A DNA stretch of 64,000 nucleotides from the NCBI GenBank assembly GCA_013151645.1, contig JAADHU010000015.1:1-64000 (forward strand), given 5' to 3'. The translations under genes and the position numbers were made by a program. Positions 1-8,506 of this stretch are shown here, in pieces. This stretch comes from Gammaproteobacteria bacterium (GTDB lineage: Bacteria > Pseudomonadota > Gammaproteobacteria > Steroidobacterales > Woeseiaceae). Under the pieces are notes generated by a model. That model was not told where the DNA came from and did no database searches. It saw nothing but the letters and a program-made list of their open reading frames with translations. How positions within the stretch are numbered: the stretch's first letter is position 1; each line of letters opens with the position of its first letter.

Positions 1-151
1 AGCCCTCTCCCAGCCCGTCTTCCAAGCACAAAAAGTCCGTATGGCAGCGAGTGGGTCGCCGCTGAGTGAGTCAGGGTCTTTCGAACTCAGCGGCGACCCA
101 CTCGCTGCCATACGGACTTTTTGTGCTTGGAAGACGGGCTGGGAGAGGGCT
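1..151. repeat. Perfect 67-bp inverted repeat (hairpin) at the window edge
   Basis: Bases 1-67 are the exact reverse complement of bases 85-151, with a 17-base spacer (68-84). No mismatch was found in the arms. The right arm overlaps the stop codon (150-152) of the leftward DUF2461 gene. It has no transposase. It may continue beyond the left edge, so the true arm length is unknown. It could be a MITE or large REP-like hairpin, a strong terminator, or a fold-back artefact at a contig end. Confidence 0.95.
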
Positions 152-845
152 AGAAAGGCACGCCGACTGCTTTGCAGAGGAAGCGCATGTAGGGTTCGCC
201 GGCGCGGAAGGCGGTTTCGACTTTTTGCTGGAATTTCGGCTGGGTTGCGGCGCCGGAATCGAGGTTTTTGATCGCGATGAAATCCTTGCGCTTGATATCA
301 GTCAGCAGCGGATGGTCTTTATCAAAACCTCTTGGCGCGCGACTTAGCGTCTCACCACCCAGCTTGAAATGCCTTGAAAACGTCTTGTCCTTGCTGGCAC
401 TAAGCCACTGGGCTTCCTTGTCGACGATGCGCTGCCGGATACCGAAGAGTGGCTCTGAATCCGGTCGCCACATGCCCACGCCAACAAATATCTGCTCGGT
501 ATCGATATGCACGTAGTACCCCGGTGAATGCACGTCTCTGGCCTGCTCATGTCTGAACTGGATACCGATGTTGGTCTTGTAGGGCGTTTTGTTCTTCGAA
601 AAACGGGTATCGCGATAAACGCGCATCAGTGAGCCGCCCATACGCTTCGGTATCGCCGTGAACCGCGGCGCGATTTTCTCGAGGGGATCGTGCATGGATT
701 GAATAAATCTGAGCGCGACGTCAAGCACGTGTTCCTCATACCGCGCTTTGTTCTCGTTGAACCACTCACGATTGTTGTTGTTCTTGAGTTCGTTCAGAAA
801 ACCGATCGTGTCGGCTGTGAAACATGCGTAGCGAGCTTGTGCCAT
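150..845 (-). CDS. DUF2461 family protein
   Basis: A 231-residue protein of the DUF2461 (TIGR02453) family, whose biochemical role is not established. The N-terminus carries the family signature FLNELKNNNNREWFNENK, followed by the conserved MRVYRDTRFSKNKTPYKTN stretch near residue 70. No signal peptide or membrane segment is visible, so it should be cytoplasmic. The ATG at 845 is preferred over an upstream start because AGGAG lies 10 bases before it. The gene abuts the DUF7009-like gene upstream (stop at 847), so the two probably form an operon. Its stop codon lies in the large inverted repeat. Family assignment is firm; function is unknown. Confidence 0.85.
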   Translation of the reverse strand: MAQARYACFTADTIGFLNELKNNNNREWFNENKARYEEHVLDVALRFIQSMHDPLEKIAPRFTAIPKRMGGSLMRVYRDTRFSKNKTPYKTNIGIQFRHEQARDVHSPGYYVHIDTEQIFVGVGMWRPDSEPLFGIRQRIVDKEAQWLSASKDKTFSRHFKLGGETLSRAPRGFDKDHPLLTDIKRKDFIAIKNLDSGAATQPKFQQKVETAFRAGEPYMRFLCKAVGVPF

Positions 846-846
846 G

Positions 847-1230
847 TTAGTCGTGCTCCTGCCTTTCGTTCGGGTTTGGAAACATATCGGATTCGTCCTC
901 ACCTTGCCGCTCCGTCAGGCACACGAAGTCTTTTTCAAGCAGCAGAGTGAGTGTGTCGTTCTCGCCCAGTGTTTCTTCGGCCAACACCGAGATCTGATCT
1001 GAACCGGCCCATGTATTGACGATAGACGCGGGAATACGGAGCCCAATGGTGTTGTTGATGTAGAACGCCTCAGGCCGCAGGCCATCAGCCGAACTTTCCA
1101 CAACGTATCGAATTCTGGCGCCACTCGGGAAATTCAAATCGGCACTCACGGATCCATCGTCGCGGAGCGTGTTGGCCTCGGTTCGCGTGAGCCTGAACCT
1201 GATCGAATTATCGCGTATTCTCAATTTCAT
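847..1230 (-). CDS. DUF7009-like small protein
   Basis: A 127-residue protein beginning MKLRIRDNSIRFRLTRTE, an opening typical of a small uncharacterised family annotated as DUF7009. The middle looks like beta strands and the tail is very acidic (EDESD near the end). No signal peptide is seen. An ATG 33 bases further upstream (1263) is in frame, but neither start has a strong Shine-Dalgarno; 1230 is chosen because family members start at MKLRIR. It is directly followed by the DUF2461 gene, so a joint operon is likely. The family name comes from memory and no function can be given. Confidence 0.7.
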   Translation of the reverse strand: MKLRIRDNSIRFRLTRTEANTLRDDGSVSADLNFPSGARIRYVVESSADGLRPEAFYINNTIGLRIPASIVNTWAGSDQISVLAEETLGENDTLTLLLEKDFVCLTERQGEDESDMFPNPNERQEHD

Positions 1231-1298
1231 GAGCGAACCAACGTTGCCTGAAGGGGCGGTCATTTAACCATGTTTCAGCAGAAAACTGCGCAACCTCG

Positions 1299-2057
1299 AT
1301 GATTTCCGAGCCCCTGTTTTACGCGGCAACCGTGCCGGCGATACTGATTTTCGGTATCTCGAAAGGCGGCTTTGGCGGCGGCCTCGGAGTCCTGGCCATA
1401 CCGTTAATGGCGCTGGTGATGTCTCCCCTGCAGGCGGCCGCGATTCTCCTGCCGATACTGTGCCTGATGGATTTGTTCGGCCTGTGGGCCTACCGGGGAA
1501 AATGGATTGCGACTGAATTGCGTATTCTCGTGCCGGCCTCTTTGCTTGGTATTGGGGTGGGTACGCTGTTATTCGAGTACATGAGCCCGGCGGTTGTTCG
1601 TCTGCTGCTGGGGATTGTCGCGCTCAGCTTCACGCTACAATACTGGCTCGTACACAATTTTCGGAGGGAGACGAAACACTCCGTGTATCCCGCGTCCGTC
1701 GGCATTCTTGCCGCAGGCGCCGCTGGATTCACGAGCTTTATTGCACATGCCGGCGCGCCACCGCTCAATATGTATCTACTGCGACGTGGCATGGATCGAA
1801 GCCGGTTTGTGGGCACCTCCGTCGTATTTTTTGCCGTCGTAAACTACGTAAAGCTCGTCCCGTACGCCTGGCTGGGGCAGTTCGACCGCAGCAACCTGTA
1901 CACGGCACTCGTGCTCTCGCCGCTGGCACCAATCGGCATCGGCGCCGGTGTCTGGCTGCACAACCGGGTGAGTGACCGGTTTTTCTTTCGCTTCGTCTAT
2001 GTCCTGCTATTTGTGGTTGGCATCAAACTCATCTACGACGGCATCAGCGGGCTTTGA
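1299..2057 (+). CDS. TauE/SafE family sulfite/anion exporter
   Basis: A 252-residue inner-membrane protein of the TauE/SafE family, which exports sulfite, sulfoacetate and related sulfur anions or organic acids. The start is typical: a hydrophobic helix, then the glycine-rich FGISKGGFGGGLGVLAIPL repeat motif, and a second related half after residue 130 with GFTSFIAHAGAPPLNMYLL. About eight membrane helices can be drawn. It converges on the octaheme gene and overlaps its 3' end by 14 bases. A second, distinct TauE/SafE protein lies in the sulfur module at 39.3 kb. The substrate cannot be read from the sequence. Confidence 0.88.
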   Translation: MISEPLFYAATVPAILIFGISKGGFGGGLGVLAIPLMALVMSPLQAAAILLPILCLMDLFGLWAYRGKWIATELRILVPASLLGIGVGTLLFEYMSPAVVRLLLGIVALSFTLQYWLVHNFRRETKHSVYPASVGILAAGAAGFTSFIAHAGAPPLNMYLLRRGMDRSRFVGTSVVFFAVVNYVKLVPYAWLGQFDRSNLYTALVLSPLAPIGIGAGVWLHNRVSDRFFFRFVYVLLFVVGIKLIYDGISGL

Positions 2058-4401
2058 GTCGACCGAGAAGTGTGGCGATATCCGCATTTTCCGGATATTG
2101 GGCTTGCATGCGCAAGGCCTCACGACGTGCATCCTCGTTACGTCCTGTGGCATAAAACATCGTCGTTAAGCCCCAACCAATATCGAAATCGCCAGGGAAA
2201 GCCTGACTCGCATCCTGCATCGCGGCCATCGCCTCATCGGCGTGTCCCAATGAATTGAGCGCCACCGCATACACGTACGCGTAGCGCCGATTTCCGGGTT
2301 CGAGGACCGCTGCACGTCGCAGCTCTGGCAATGCAACCTCAGCCTGGCCACCGCGAACCAGTAGCAGTCCCAGCGAATGACGCAATGCCGCACTATCGGT
2401 GTCCAGCTCCAGACCCGCCTGCAACAACAACATGGCATCTTCGTCACGCGCCAATTGCCGATACAAATCGGCCAGATTCACTCGCGCGACGACGGCTCCC
2501 GGCTCCATCGCCAGCGCCCGTAATAACGAAGCCTCTGCCCGTTCCGTGTCACCCCGTGCAAGGTAAATGGACGCCAGGTTGCTGTGGGCTTCCGGCCGTT
2601 CCGCGGCCGCCAGCTGTGCGTCAATGTATTCTTTTTCGGCCGCCCTGAACGCTGCCTGTGCGCTCTGCGGGAGACCGCGCCTGGCGGGAGACAATATGCT
2701 CGCGGCTTCGATGCGCACCGCGCGCACCGGGTCGTCAAGGAGCGGCGTCCCGCCCGCCAAAGCGAGTTCACTCGCCGCGCCCCGTAGCGCCCGCAAAGCA
2801 CCCAGGCGAAGCAGCGGATCGGCGTTGTTCAGCCCGTCACGAATAGCACCGACCGAGTTCGAATCCAGCGGCGGGACAAGCAGGGAAAGAGCGGTCGCTC
2901 GTGCGATTCCGGGAAACGCCGAATTGCGCGTCGCGTCCGCCAGCGCTTTATTGGCCCCGGCAGCAACACCGCGACCTGCATGGATGGCACCCGCATAATG
3001 GCCCTGCCGGGTCTTGCCGTACCAGTCATCCACTGCCGCGGCGGCCCACTCCGGCCCTTGTTGTGCGTGACAATTATTGCAGGCATTCGGCGATCCTGTC
3101 GAAATCGTCAGATCAGGTCGCGGCACGCGAAAACTGTGATCGCGTCGACCATCAATCACCATGTAGTTGCGGGATGGCATATGGCAATCGACACAAACGA
3201 CCTGCTCCGGTGGATGCCGGTGATGATCGCTGCTCGCAAATCGGGACGGCAGGTGACAAGTGGCGCAAATGTCGCTCGGCTTACCTGACGTTCGTAGTGT
3301 TGCGGTATGCGGATCGTGGCAGTCTGTACAGCTCACACCAGCCTGATACATCTTGCTTTGAACGAATGATCCCCAGACATACGCCTCGCCATGAATCTGA
3401 CCATCGGCATAATAAAGCGGCTCGTCCAGCAATGCGGGCATGTGCGTGTCCAGCAACGACCGTCCGTATTGATATTCCCCCGTAATGGCGGCGCGCCTGG
3501 CATGACATCGGCCACAGGATTCGGGCTGCTGCGGGGGACGGACACGAAGTTCGCTACGCTGCGCAATACCGCTCTGAGAATTCATTTGCCATCGTGCCTG
3601 CTTCGTATCGTCAAGATCGACGAGCAGGCCAGTCGTGCGCTCAACAGTGCCGGCATTCGCCGCCGCCACATGCCGGGACCCCGGCCCGTGACAACCTTCG
3701 CAACCCACGTTGATTTCGGACCATGTCGTGTCGAACGACTGCGTCGCGCCGGCGAAGTTTTTTTGCAGGTTGGTGGAGTGACATTCGGCGCACATGTAGT
3801 TCCAGTTCTGCGCCCGGCCCGTCCAGTGCAGCGGGTCATCGGATGCTATGAATTCCTGCGCATAGATGTGGAACCAGCGCTGCCCACCCGCCGACTTTTT
3901 GCGACCGTCCCACGCCAGCGGTAACGCTTGCAATCGACCGCCGCTGAACTCGACCAGGTATTGCTGTAACGGCGCTACGCCGAACGTATAGCGAATTTCA
4001 AATTCCGCCAATTCGCCCGCTTCATTGTCCGTCCTGACCCAATAGCGTCCGTTGCGCGTAAAGAATGAACTAAGGACATCGCCAACCCTGATGCTGGCAT
4101 TGTCAAAATCGCCAAGCACCGTTTTCGCCGTCGCATGCTGCATCGCCAGATCGTGGTGCGAACCGGACCAGTCCTGGTACTGAGACGCATGGCAGACGGC
4201 GCATTGTGTCGAACCCAGGAATTCGACCGGGCTGTTCGTGAAAGCGGCGGACGCCGGCAGGGTCGCGTCGGGCGAGTGGCAGGCAGCCGCCAGGCCGACC
4301 AGCAGGATCATCAGCACCCCGCGGATACACGAAAGACGGCAGCCTGTGATTACCAAATGGACGTTCCCGCAAGCAGAAAAGGCGCGCGACCGGGCATGCA
4401 C
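2044..4401 (-). CDS. Octaheme cytochrome c / HEAT / TPR lipoprotein
   Basis: A large exported protein with eight CxxCH heme motifs in its first 440 residues (CAVCH, CAECH, CEGCH, CGRCH, CTDCH, CATCH, CVDCH, CNNCH). The layout is that of the cytochrome c554/octaheme family. A HEAT-like stretch follows (about 500-590), then four to five TPR repeats to the C-terminus. A lipobox-like LAAAC lies just after MILLVG, so the mature protein is probably a lipoprotein. The long 5' end is uncertain: ATG at 4311, with GGGGTG before it, or a start between the two, is as likely as 4401. Similar multiheme-TPR proteins are usually only named by domain. It may take part in periplasmic electron transfer or nitrogen/sulfur oxyanion chemistry; this is inference. 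Confidence 0.85.
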   Translation of the reverse strand: MHARSRAFSACGNVHLVITGCRLSCIRGVLMILLVGLAAACHSPDATLPASAAFTNSPVEFLGSTQCAVCHASQYQDWSGSHHDLAMQHATAKTVLGDFDNASIRVGDVLSSFFTRNGRYWVRTDNEAGELAEFEIRYTFGVAPLQQYLVEFSGGRLQALPLAWDGRKKSAGGQRWFHIYAQEFIASDDPLHWTGRAQNWNYMCAECHSTNLQKNFAGATQSFDTTWSEINVGCEGCHGPGSRHVAAANAGTVERTTGLLVDLDDTKQARWQMNSQSGIAQRSELRVRPPQQPESCGRCHARRAAITGEYQYGRSLLDTHMPALLDEPLYYADGQIHGEAYVWGSFVQSKMYQAGVSCTDCHDPHTATLRTSGKPSDICATCHLPSRFASSDHHRHPPEQVVCVDCHMPSRNYMVIDGRRDHSFRVPRPDLTISTGSPNACNNCHAQQGPEWAAAAVDDWYGKTRQGHYAGAIHAGRGVAAGANKALADATRNSAFPGIARATALSLLVPPLDSNSVGAIRDGLNNADPLLRLGALRALRGAASELALAGGTPLLDDPVRAVRIEAASILSPARRGLPQSAQAAFRAAEKEYIDAQLAAAERPEAHSNLASIYLARGDTERAEASLLRALAMEPGAVVARVNLADLYRQLARDEDAMLLLQAGLELDTDSAALRHSLGLLLVRGGQAEVALPELRRAAVLEPGNRRYAYVYAVALNSLGHADEAMAAMQDASQAFPGDFDIGWGLTTMFYATGRNEDARREALRMQAQYPENADIATLLGRLKAR

Positions 4402-4464
4402 GATACCCTGTCCAGGGTGATCGCGGAAGCACAGCTCGACGACGTCGCTCTATGCATCACTACT

Positions 4465-4500
4465 CCTGACGAGCCCGGTGTTGCCACCGGGCTCGTCAGG
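4465..4500 (-). terminator. Strong 16-bp hairpin downstream of cspA
   Basis: Arms 4465-4480 and 4485-4500 pair perfectly (16 bp, GC-rich) around a TTGC loop. It sits between the 3' end of the cold-shock gene and the octaheme gene. On the leftward strand no U-run follows, whereas the rightward side is T-rich (TTATTATTATTTT). It most probably ends cspA transcription, perhaps with help from Rho, or stabilises the mRNA end. Confidence 0.6.
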
Positions 4501-4547
4501 TACGTACTGCTTATTATTATTTTGGGGACTAACGCAATCCAGTCGAA

Positions 4548-4760
4548 CTAGTCGGCCATTACGTTTTCAGCCTGCGGACCCTTCTGGCCCTGCGTGACTT
4601 CCATCGTTACCTTCTGGCCTTCTTTCAGCGTCTTGAATCCTTCCATACTAATCGCGCTGTGGTGAACGAATACATCGGCTCCGCCTTCACGTTCAATAAA
4701 ACCAAACCCTTTGTCATCGTTGAACCACTTTACGGTTCCATCAACTCTTTCGCCTGACAT
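4548..4760 (-). CDS. cspA: Cold-shock protein, CspA family
   Basis: A 70-residue single cold-shock domain (OB fold) that binds single-stranded RNA and DNA and melts mRNA structure. Both RNA-binding motifs are present: [13 protein letters not shown] (RNP1 region) and VFVHHSAI (RNP2 region). Length matches the family exactly. AGAGG precedes the ATG. It stands alone between a strong hairpin downstream and a long leader upstream. Which paralogue it is (CspA, CspD, CspE) cannot be told from one copy, and it may be constitutive or cold-induced. Confidence 0.95.
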   Translation of the reverse strand: MSGERVDGTVKWFNDDKGFGFIEREGGADVFVHHSAISMEGFKTLKEGQKVTMEVTQGQKGPQAENVMAD

Positions 4761-5112
4761 AACTACCTCTTAACAATAAAAACCGACCGAAGCCGGCACT
4801 CTGACTACGCCCGGTTAAGTCCGGGTCTACGCGCATATTAATCATAAATTTCGCGTGATTGGCAGTTTTTGGTTTAGATCCAGTCTAAAAACGCCGACTT
4901 CAGCCACCAATAATGGTCATTTTAGCCCTTTGATTACAGCGACATGACGGCGTCAGATCGAAAAGCCACGAAATCGCAGCGCTGCCGGGTTTTGTTAACT
5001 TGGCGCGTCAATTGCGCGAGAACACCGCCAGACAGTGTCCTGCTGCGTGCTTATTACGGTGCGGCGCGTGCCGGCCTGACCGATAACACCAGGCGTGTTC
5101 GCGATGGGCACT
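4761..5112 (-). promoter_or_regulatory. Long cspA leader with terminator-like hairpin; rest without a gene
   Basis: No convincing gene lies here. Reading leftward towards cspA there are three visible elements: a perfect TTTAGA-CTGGA-TCTAAA inverted repeat at about 4873-4889; an AT-rich TTTATGATTAATATG stretch at about 4836-4850 that could hold a -10 box; and a compact CCGGC-UUCG-GUCGG hairpin (4783-4796) followed by a run of U just before the ribosome-binding site. The last looks like an intrinsic terminator inside the leader and could attenuate cspA at normal temperature. Bases 4944-5112 show nothing recognisable. Confidence 0.45.
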
Positions 5113-6270
5113 TCAACGGCCCGGTACGCGCGCCAGCATCGACCGTCGGAGCATTGAGACGTTCTGACAACCCATCAGAATCATGTCTCGCTCCATTTCC
5201 GACCGTAGCAGGCCCATAGCCCGATCAACACCGGCGGCGCCGGCGCCCGCCAGTGCGTAGAGATACATTCGTCCGCCCGAGCATGCAGTGGCCCCCATCG
5301 CCAGCGCTTTTAGCACGTGAGTTCCGCGCCGTATTCCGCCATCGACGATAATCTCGATTCGCCCGCCCACGGCATCGACGATCGCCTGCAACTGATCGAA
5401 TGGTGCGCGCGCACCGTCCAGCTGCCGGCCACCATGATTGGAAATCATGATGGCGCTGGCGCCAACCTCGACGGAGCGTTTGGCATCATCCACCGACATC
5501 ACGCCCTTGATCGCGAACGGTCCGCCCCACTTTTCGATCATTCTTGCGGCGTCGTCCCAGTCAATGGAGCGTTTCATTTGTGAATTGATGTAGTCGACGA
5601 TCGACGATTCAACCGTCGATCCCGCGGTCGTATAGCGCGAAACGTTGGGGAGGTCGAATTTTTTTCGTAACAGGTAGTTGACTGCCCATTCCGGGTGCAG
5701 GGCAAAACCGAGCAGGCTTTTCAGCGTCAGCGACGGTGGCGTTGTCATGCCTGTCAGGTAGTCTCGCTCCCGATTGCCGGCTACGATCGTATCCACCGTT
5801 AAGGCCAGCGCATCGAATTCAGCTTCCTTGCAGCGCTCTATCAGGTCGTCGGTCAATGCGGTGTCGTTGTGAATGTACAGTTGAAAGAGTTTCGGCGCGT
5901 TCGTCATAGCGCCAATATCTTCTATGCTGCGAGTACCAATGGTCGAAACACCGAACAAGGTACCGTATTTCTCTGCGGCCGCCGCCACAGCCGCTTCTCC
6001 ATCGTGATGAAACAGGCGCTGCATCGCGGTCGGGGAAAGAAACAATGGCATGGCCAGTTCCCGGCCCAGCACGCGGGTGGTCAGATCAATGTCCTCCACA
6101 CCGGCCAGCACATTGGGGACGAGATCGACTGAATTGAATGCATCGGTATTGCGCTGCAAGGTGATTTCGTCATCAGCACCGCCGTCGATGTAGTGAAAAA
6201 TTGCCGCGGGCAGGCGCTGTTTCGCGAGTGCGCGAAAATCGGCGGTCTTGTAACAATTCTTGAGTCGCAC
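5113..6270 (-). CDS. FMN-dependent alpha-hydroxy-acid dehydrogenase (LldD-like)
   Basis: A 385-residue member of the L-lactate dehydrogenase/glycolate oxidase family, which oxidises 2-hydroxy acids using FMN. The whole TIM-barrel signature is there: YIDGGADDE near the start, LSPTAMQRLFHHDGE, LTVDTIVAGNRERD, the catalytic SNHGGRQLDGA with the base histidine, and IIVDGGIRRGTHVLKALAMGA for FMN phosphate binding. Length is that of LldD. The start is GTG with GGAG seven bases before. No signal peptide is seen; such enzymes usually sit at the inner face of the membrane and reduce quinone. Lactate is the default substrate, but mandelate or another hydroxy acid is possible. Confidence 0.88.
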   Translation of the reverse strand: MRLKNCYKTADFRALAKQRLPAAIFHYIDGGADDEITLQRNTDAFNSVDLVPNVLAGVEDIDLTTRVLGRELAMPLFLSPTAMQRLFHHDGEAAVAAAAEKYGTLFGVSTIGTRSIEDIGAMTNAPKLFQLYIHNDTALTDDLIERCKEAEFDALALTVDTIVAGNRERDYLTGMTTPPSLTLKSLLGFALHPEWAVNYLLRKKFDLPNVSRYTTAGSTVESSIVDYINSQMKRSIDWDDAARMIEKWGGPFAIKGVMSVDDAKRSVEVGASAIMISNHGGRQLDGARAPFDQLQAIVDAVGGRIEIIVDGGIRRGTHVLKALAMGATACSGGRMYLYALAGAGAAGVDRAMGLLRSEMERDMILMGCQNVSMLRRSMLARVPGR

Positions 6271-6399
6271 CTGCTTTCTCCGGCGGCACTGACCAATTGA
6301 AGCTGCAGCGTAACATGACTTCAGGGCTTTGGATTCGGTGCATTAACCGCTGATTTGCATCGTTTGAGTCGTGGCGCTACGGACTCGTGGTATACAAAA

Positions 6400-7011
6400 T
6401 CAATGGTTTGTGGTGACTTTCGTCGCCGTGGTCGCAATCTGCTTCAGCTTCCAGACGCGGTAGCCTTCGAACAGGGCAAGCAACGTGAGGTGAGCCAGCG
6501 CCACAATGGCAGCGGAGCTCACGAGCAGCCAGTGTACGAACAGCAGCACGGCCGCTGCGTACACCATACGGTGCAGTTTTTTCCAGCTACTTTTCAGCCG
6601 GCGAACGGCATAATCGTTGCTGGTCGCAGCCAACACCAGCAGAACAATCAGCGCGACCCAACCTGTCCCTATCGCAGGCGTCCTCGCATCGTCAAGAATA
6701 TCCGCCCACCAATGCGCTTTCTCAAGATAAACAGCCGTGTGCAGCACGGCGTAAGCGAAACTGGCAATGCCGAGGTAACGCCGATTCTTTGTCAGCCAGC
6801 GTGGAAATGCCTTGCCCGGGAACATGAGCAGCAATGGCGTCGCCAGCAGTGCAAGAATAAGCAGGCGCGCCGACATTTCACCCGACGCATGAATCGCCTC
6901 AGCGAAGATCAGCCGACCGCCGCTGTAGTCGACAACGGTACTGATGAACGGGAGACTGAGCACGAACCAGACGAAATAGCGCGTTTTCGTCAGTCGCAAC
7001 AAGAAGTTCAT
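6400..7011 (-). CDS. Ferric reductase-like / YedZ (MsrQ)-like heme membrane protein
   Basis: A 203-residue membrane protein with about six helices and the ferric-reductase-like transmembrane layout. MsrQ/YedZ proteins are b-type hemoproteins that pass electrons from quinol to the periplasmic methionine sulfoxide reductase MsrP. Conserved histidines suited to heme lie in FAYAVLHTAVYL and LLFVHWLLV. The ATG at 7011 (MNFLLRLTKTR) is chosen over a longer in-frame start because the extra residues are hydrophilic and unlike the family. No MsrP gene is adjacent; the neighbour is a divergently transcribed oxidase gene. So the electron acceptor is open. Confidence 0.7.
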   Translation of the reverse strand: MNFLLRLTKTRYFVWFVLSLPFISTVVDYSGGRLIFAEAIHASGEMSARLLILALLATPLLLMFPGKAFPRWLTKNRRYLGIASFAYAVLHTAVYLEKAHWWADILDDARTPAIGTGWVALIVLLVLAATSNDYAVRRLKSSWKKLHRMVYAAAVLLFVHWLLVSSAAIVALAHLTLLALFEGYRVWKLKQIATTATKVTTNH

Positions 7012-7153
7012 GGGTATTTTCACAGAGTAAAGAATATCAGCTGCGTGCGAATTCAAGAAATCCGTCGAAAGAGGGCTTTTTCGACGAATTGATTGACCGT
7101 CAGAAAGGCCCTGCACTAGTATCACCGCAGGCCTAACTTGCAGAGACTGCTTC

Positions 7154-8506
7154 GTGTCAGATAATTCCTACGATCTTCCCCTGGACAGGGATGACACCCG
7201 CTGGGCAACCTCGGCATGGCTGATCCTGGGCCTGGTATCACTAATAGCCGCTGGCATCTTTTCGCTATTGCTGGTGCTTGCCAGAACGCCCGTTGTCCAG
7301 AGCTTCATCCCGTTCCTCGATTTTTTTCGCGTCTCACTCGTTGTCCATGTCACGCTATCCGTATTGATCTGGCTGCTGTCGTTCTCGGCGGTTCTGTGGA
7401 GCGTGAGCAGCACGAAAAAACACCCTCTCTGGGACCGGATTTCCGTCGGGCTCGCGGTCAGCGGTACCGTGCTGATTATCATTGCGCCGTTCATCGGTGC
7501 CGGCAACCCGCAAATGAGCAACTACGTGCCGGTACTGGATCATCCGGTCTTTTTTGTCGGGCTCGAACTTTTTGCCGCAGGCATCCTCAGTCACCTGTTG
7601 CGATCTTTGCTGGCGTACCGGCGTATCGGTCCGACGCTGACTGGCTCAGATGCGCTGCAGGCCGGCATTACTGTCTCGGCGATTATTACGGGCGTCGCCA
7701 TCCTGGCCGTACTCGCGTCCATGCGCGGCCTGCCCGACACGATGACGGGTCAGGTCTACTTCGAGTTCCTCTTCTGGGGCGGCGGACATGTCATTCAATT
7801 CAGCTATACTCTGCTGATGATGGTTGCCTGGGTCGTGCTGGCCGACAAAAGTGGCTGCCGTATCGAACTGACGCCCCGTCTTACGCTCGTCTTCCTGATC
7901 TTTCTCGCCTTGCCGATCATCACGGTGCCATTCCTCTATGTAGCCCATGACGTCGCATCGCCCGGACATCGACTGGCTTTTACCGAGTTGATGAAATACG
8001 GCGGCCTCTCCTGCCTGCCGTTAGGATTGGCCGTATTTGCCAGCCTGTTCAATGCTGGCAAGGCCGACGGCGAACAGCGCTATTTGCGCTCCGCACTGAT
8101 CGCTTCTGTCGGCCTGTTTGCCGCTGGAGGCGTACTCGGGTTCATGATCGCCGGACTGGACATCGTAATACCGGCGCATTACCACGGCGCCACTGTCGGC
8201 GTAACGATCGCCTTCATGGGCCTCACTTTCTACCTGCTTCCGCGTCTCGGATTCGGCCCGCTGCCCCCACGCATGACGTTCTGGCAGCCGTATCTGTATG
8301 GCGGCGGCCAGCTACTGCACATCACCGGACTCGCATGGACGGGCGGCTACGGAGTACAACGCAAGACAGCAGGTGTCGCGCAAGGCCTGGACCGAATTGA
8401 AGAGATCGTGGGAATGGGCCTGATGGGTTTTGGTGGTTTGATTTCCGTCATCGGTGGACTCCTGTTTCTGATCGTCGCCTGGAAATCACTGCGGGGGAAA
8501 ACCTGA
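7154..8506 (+). CDS. Divergent heme-copper oxidase subunit I-like protein
   Basis: A 450-residue protein with about twelve membrane helices and the helix and histidine pattern of heme-copper oxidase subunit I. His65 in helix II and the His342-Tyr-His344 pair (IPAHYHGATVGV) fit the ligands of the low-spin and active-site hemes. Helix VI has FWGGGH (His212). The place of the usual His-His CuB pair reads His265-Asp266 (YVAHDVASPGH), so the metal site is altered. Such acid replacements are known in some nitric-oxide-reductase-like families. Start is GTG. The stop overlaps the start of a 60-residue membrane protein (TGATG). It may be a minor oxidase, a NO reductase or a non-catalytic relative. Confidence 0.75.
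   Translation: MSDNSYDLPLDRDDTRWATSAWLILGLVSLIAAGIFSLLLVLARTPVVQSFIPFLDFFRVSLVVHVTLSVLIWLLSFSAVLWSVSSTKKHPLWDRISVGLAVSGTVLIIIAPFIGAGNPQMSNYVPVLDHPVFFVGLELFAAGILSHLLRSLLAYRRIGPTLTGSDALQAGITVSAIITGVAILAVLASMRGLPDTMTGQVYFEFLFWGGGHVIQFSYTLLMMVAWVVLADKSGCRIELTPRLTLVFLIFLALPIITVPFLYVAHDVASPGHRLAFTELMKYGGLSCLPLGLAVFASLFNAGKADGEQRYLRSALIASVGLFAAGGVLGFMIAGLDIVIPAHYHGATVGVTIAFMGLTFYLLPRLGFGPLPPRMTFWQPYLYGGGQLLHITGLAWTGGYGVQRKTAGVAQGLDRIEEIVGMGLMGFGGLISVIGGLLFLIVAWKSLRGKT

Noticed and set aside
6355-7092. Open frame of 245 codons on the + strand
   Set aside because: Antisense to the YedZ-like gene, whose membrane helices are clear.
7089-7103. FNR/ANR-like box TTGAT-N4 before the oxidase-like gene
   Set aside because: Only the left half matches (TTGAT); the right half reads CGTCA rather than ATCAA, so the site is not convincing.
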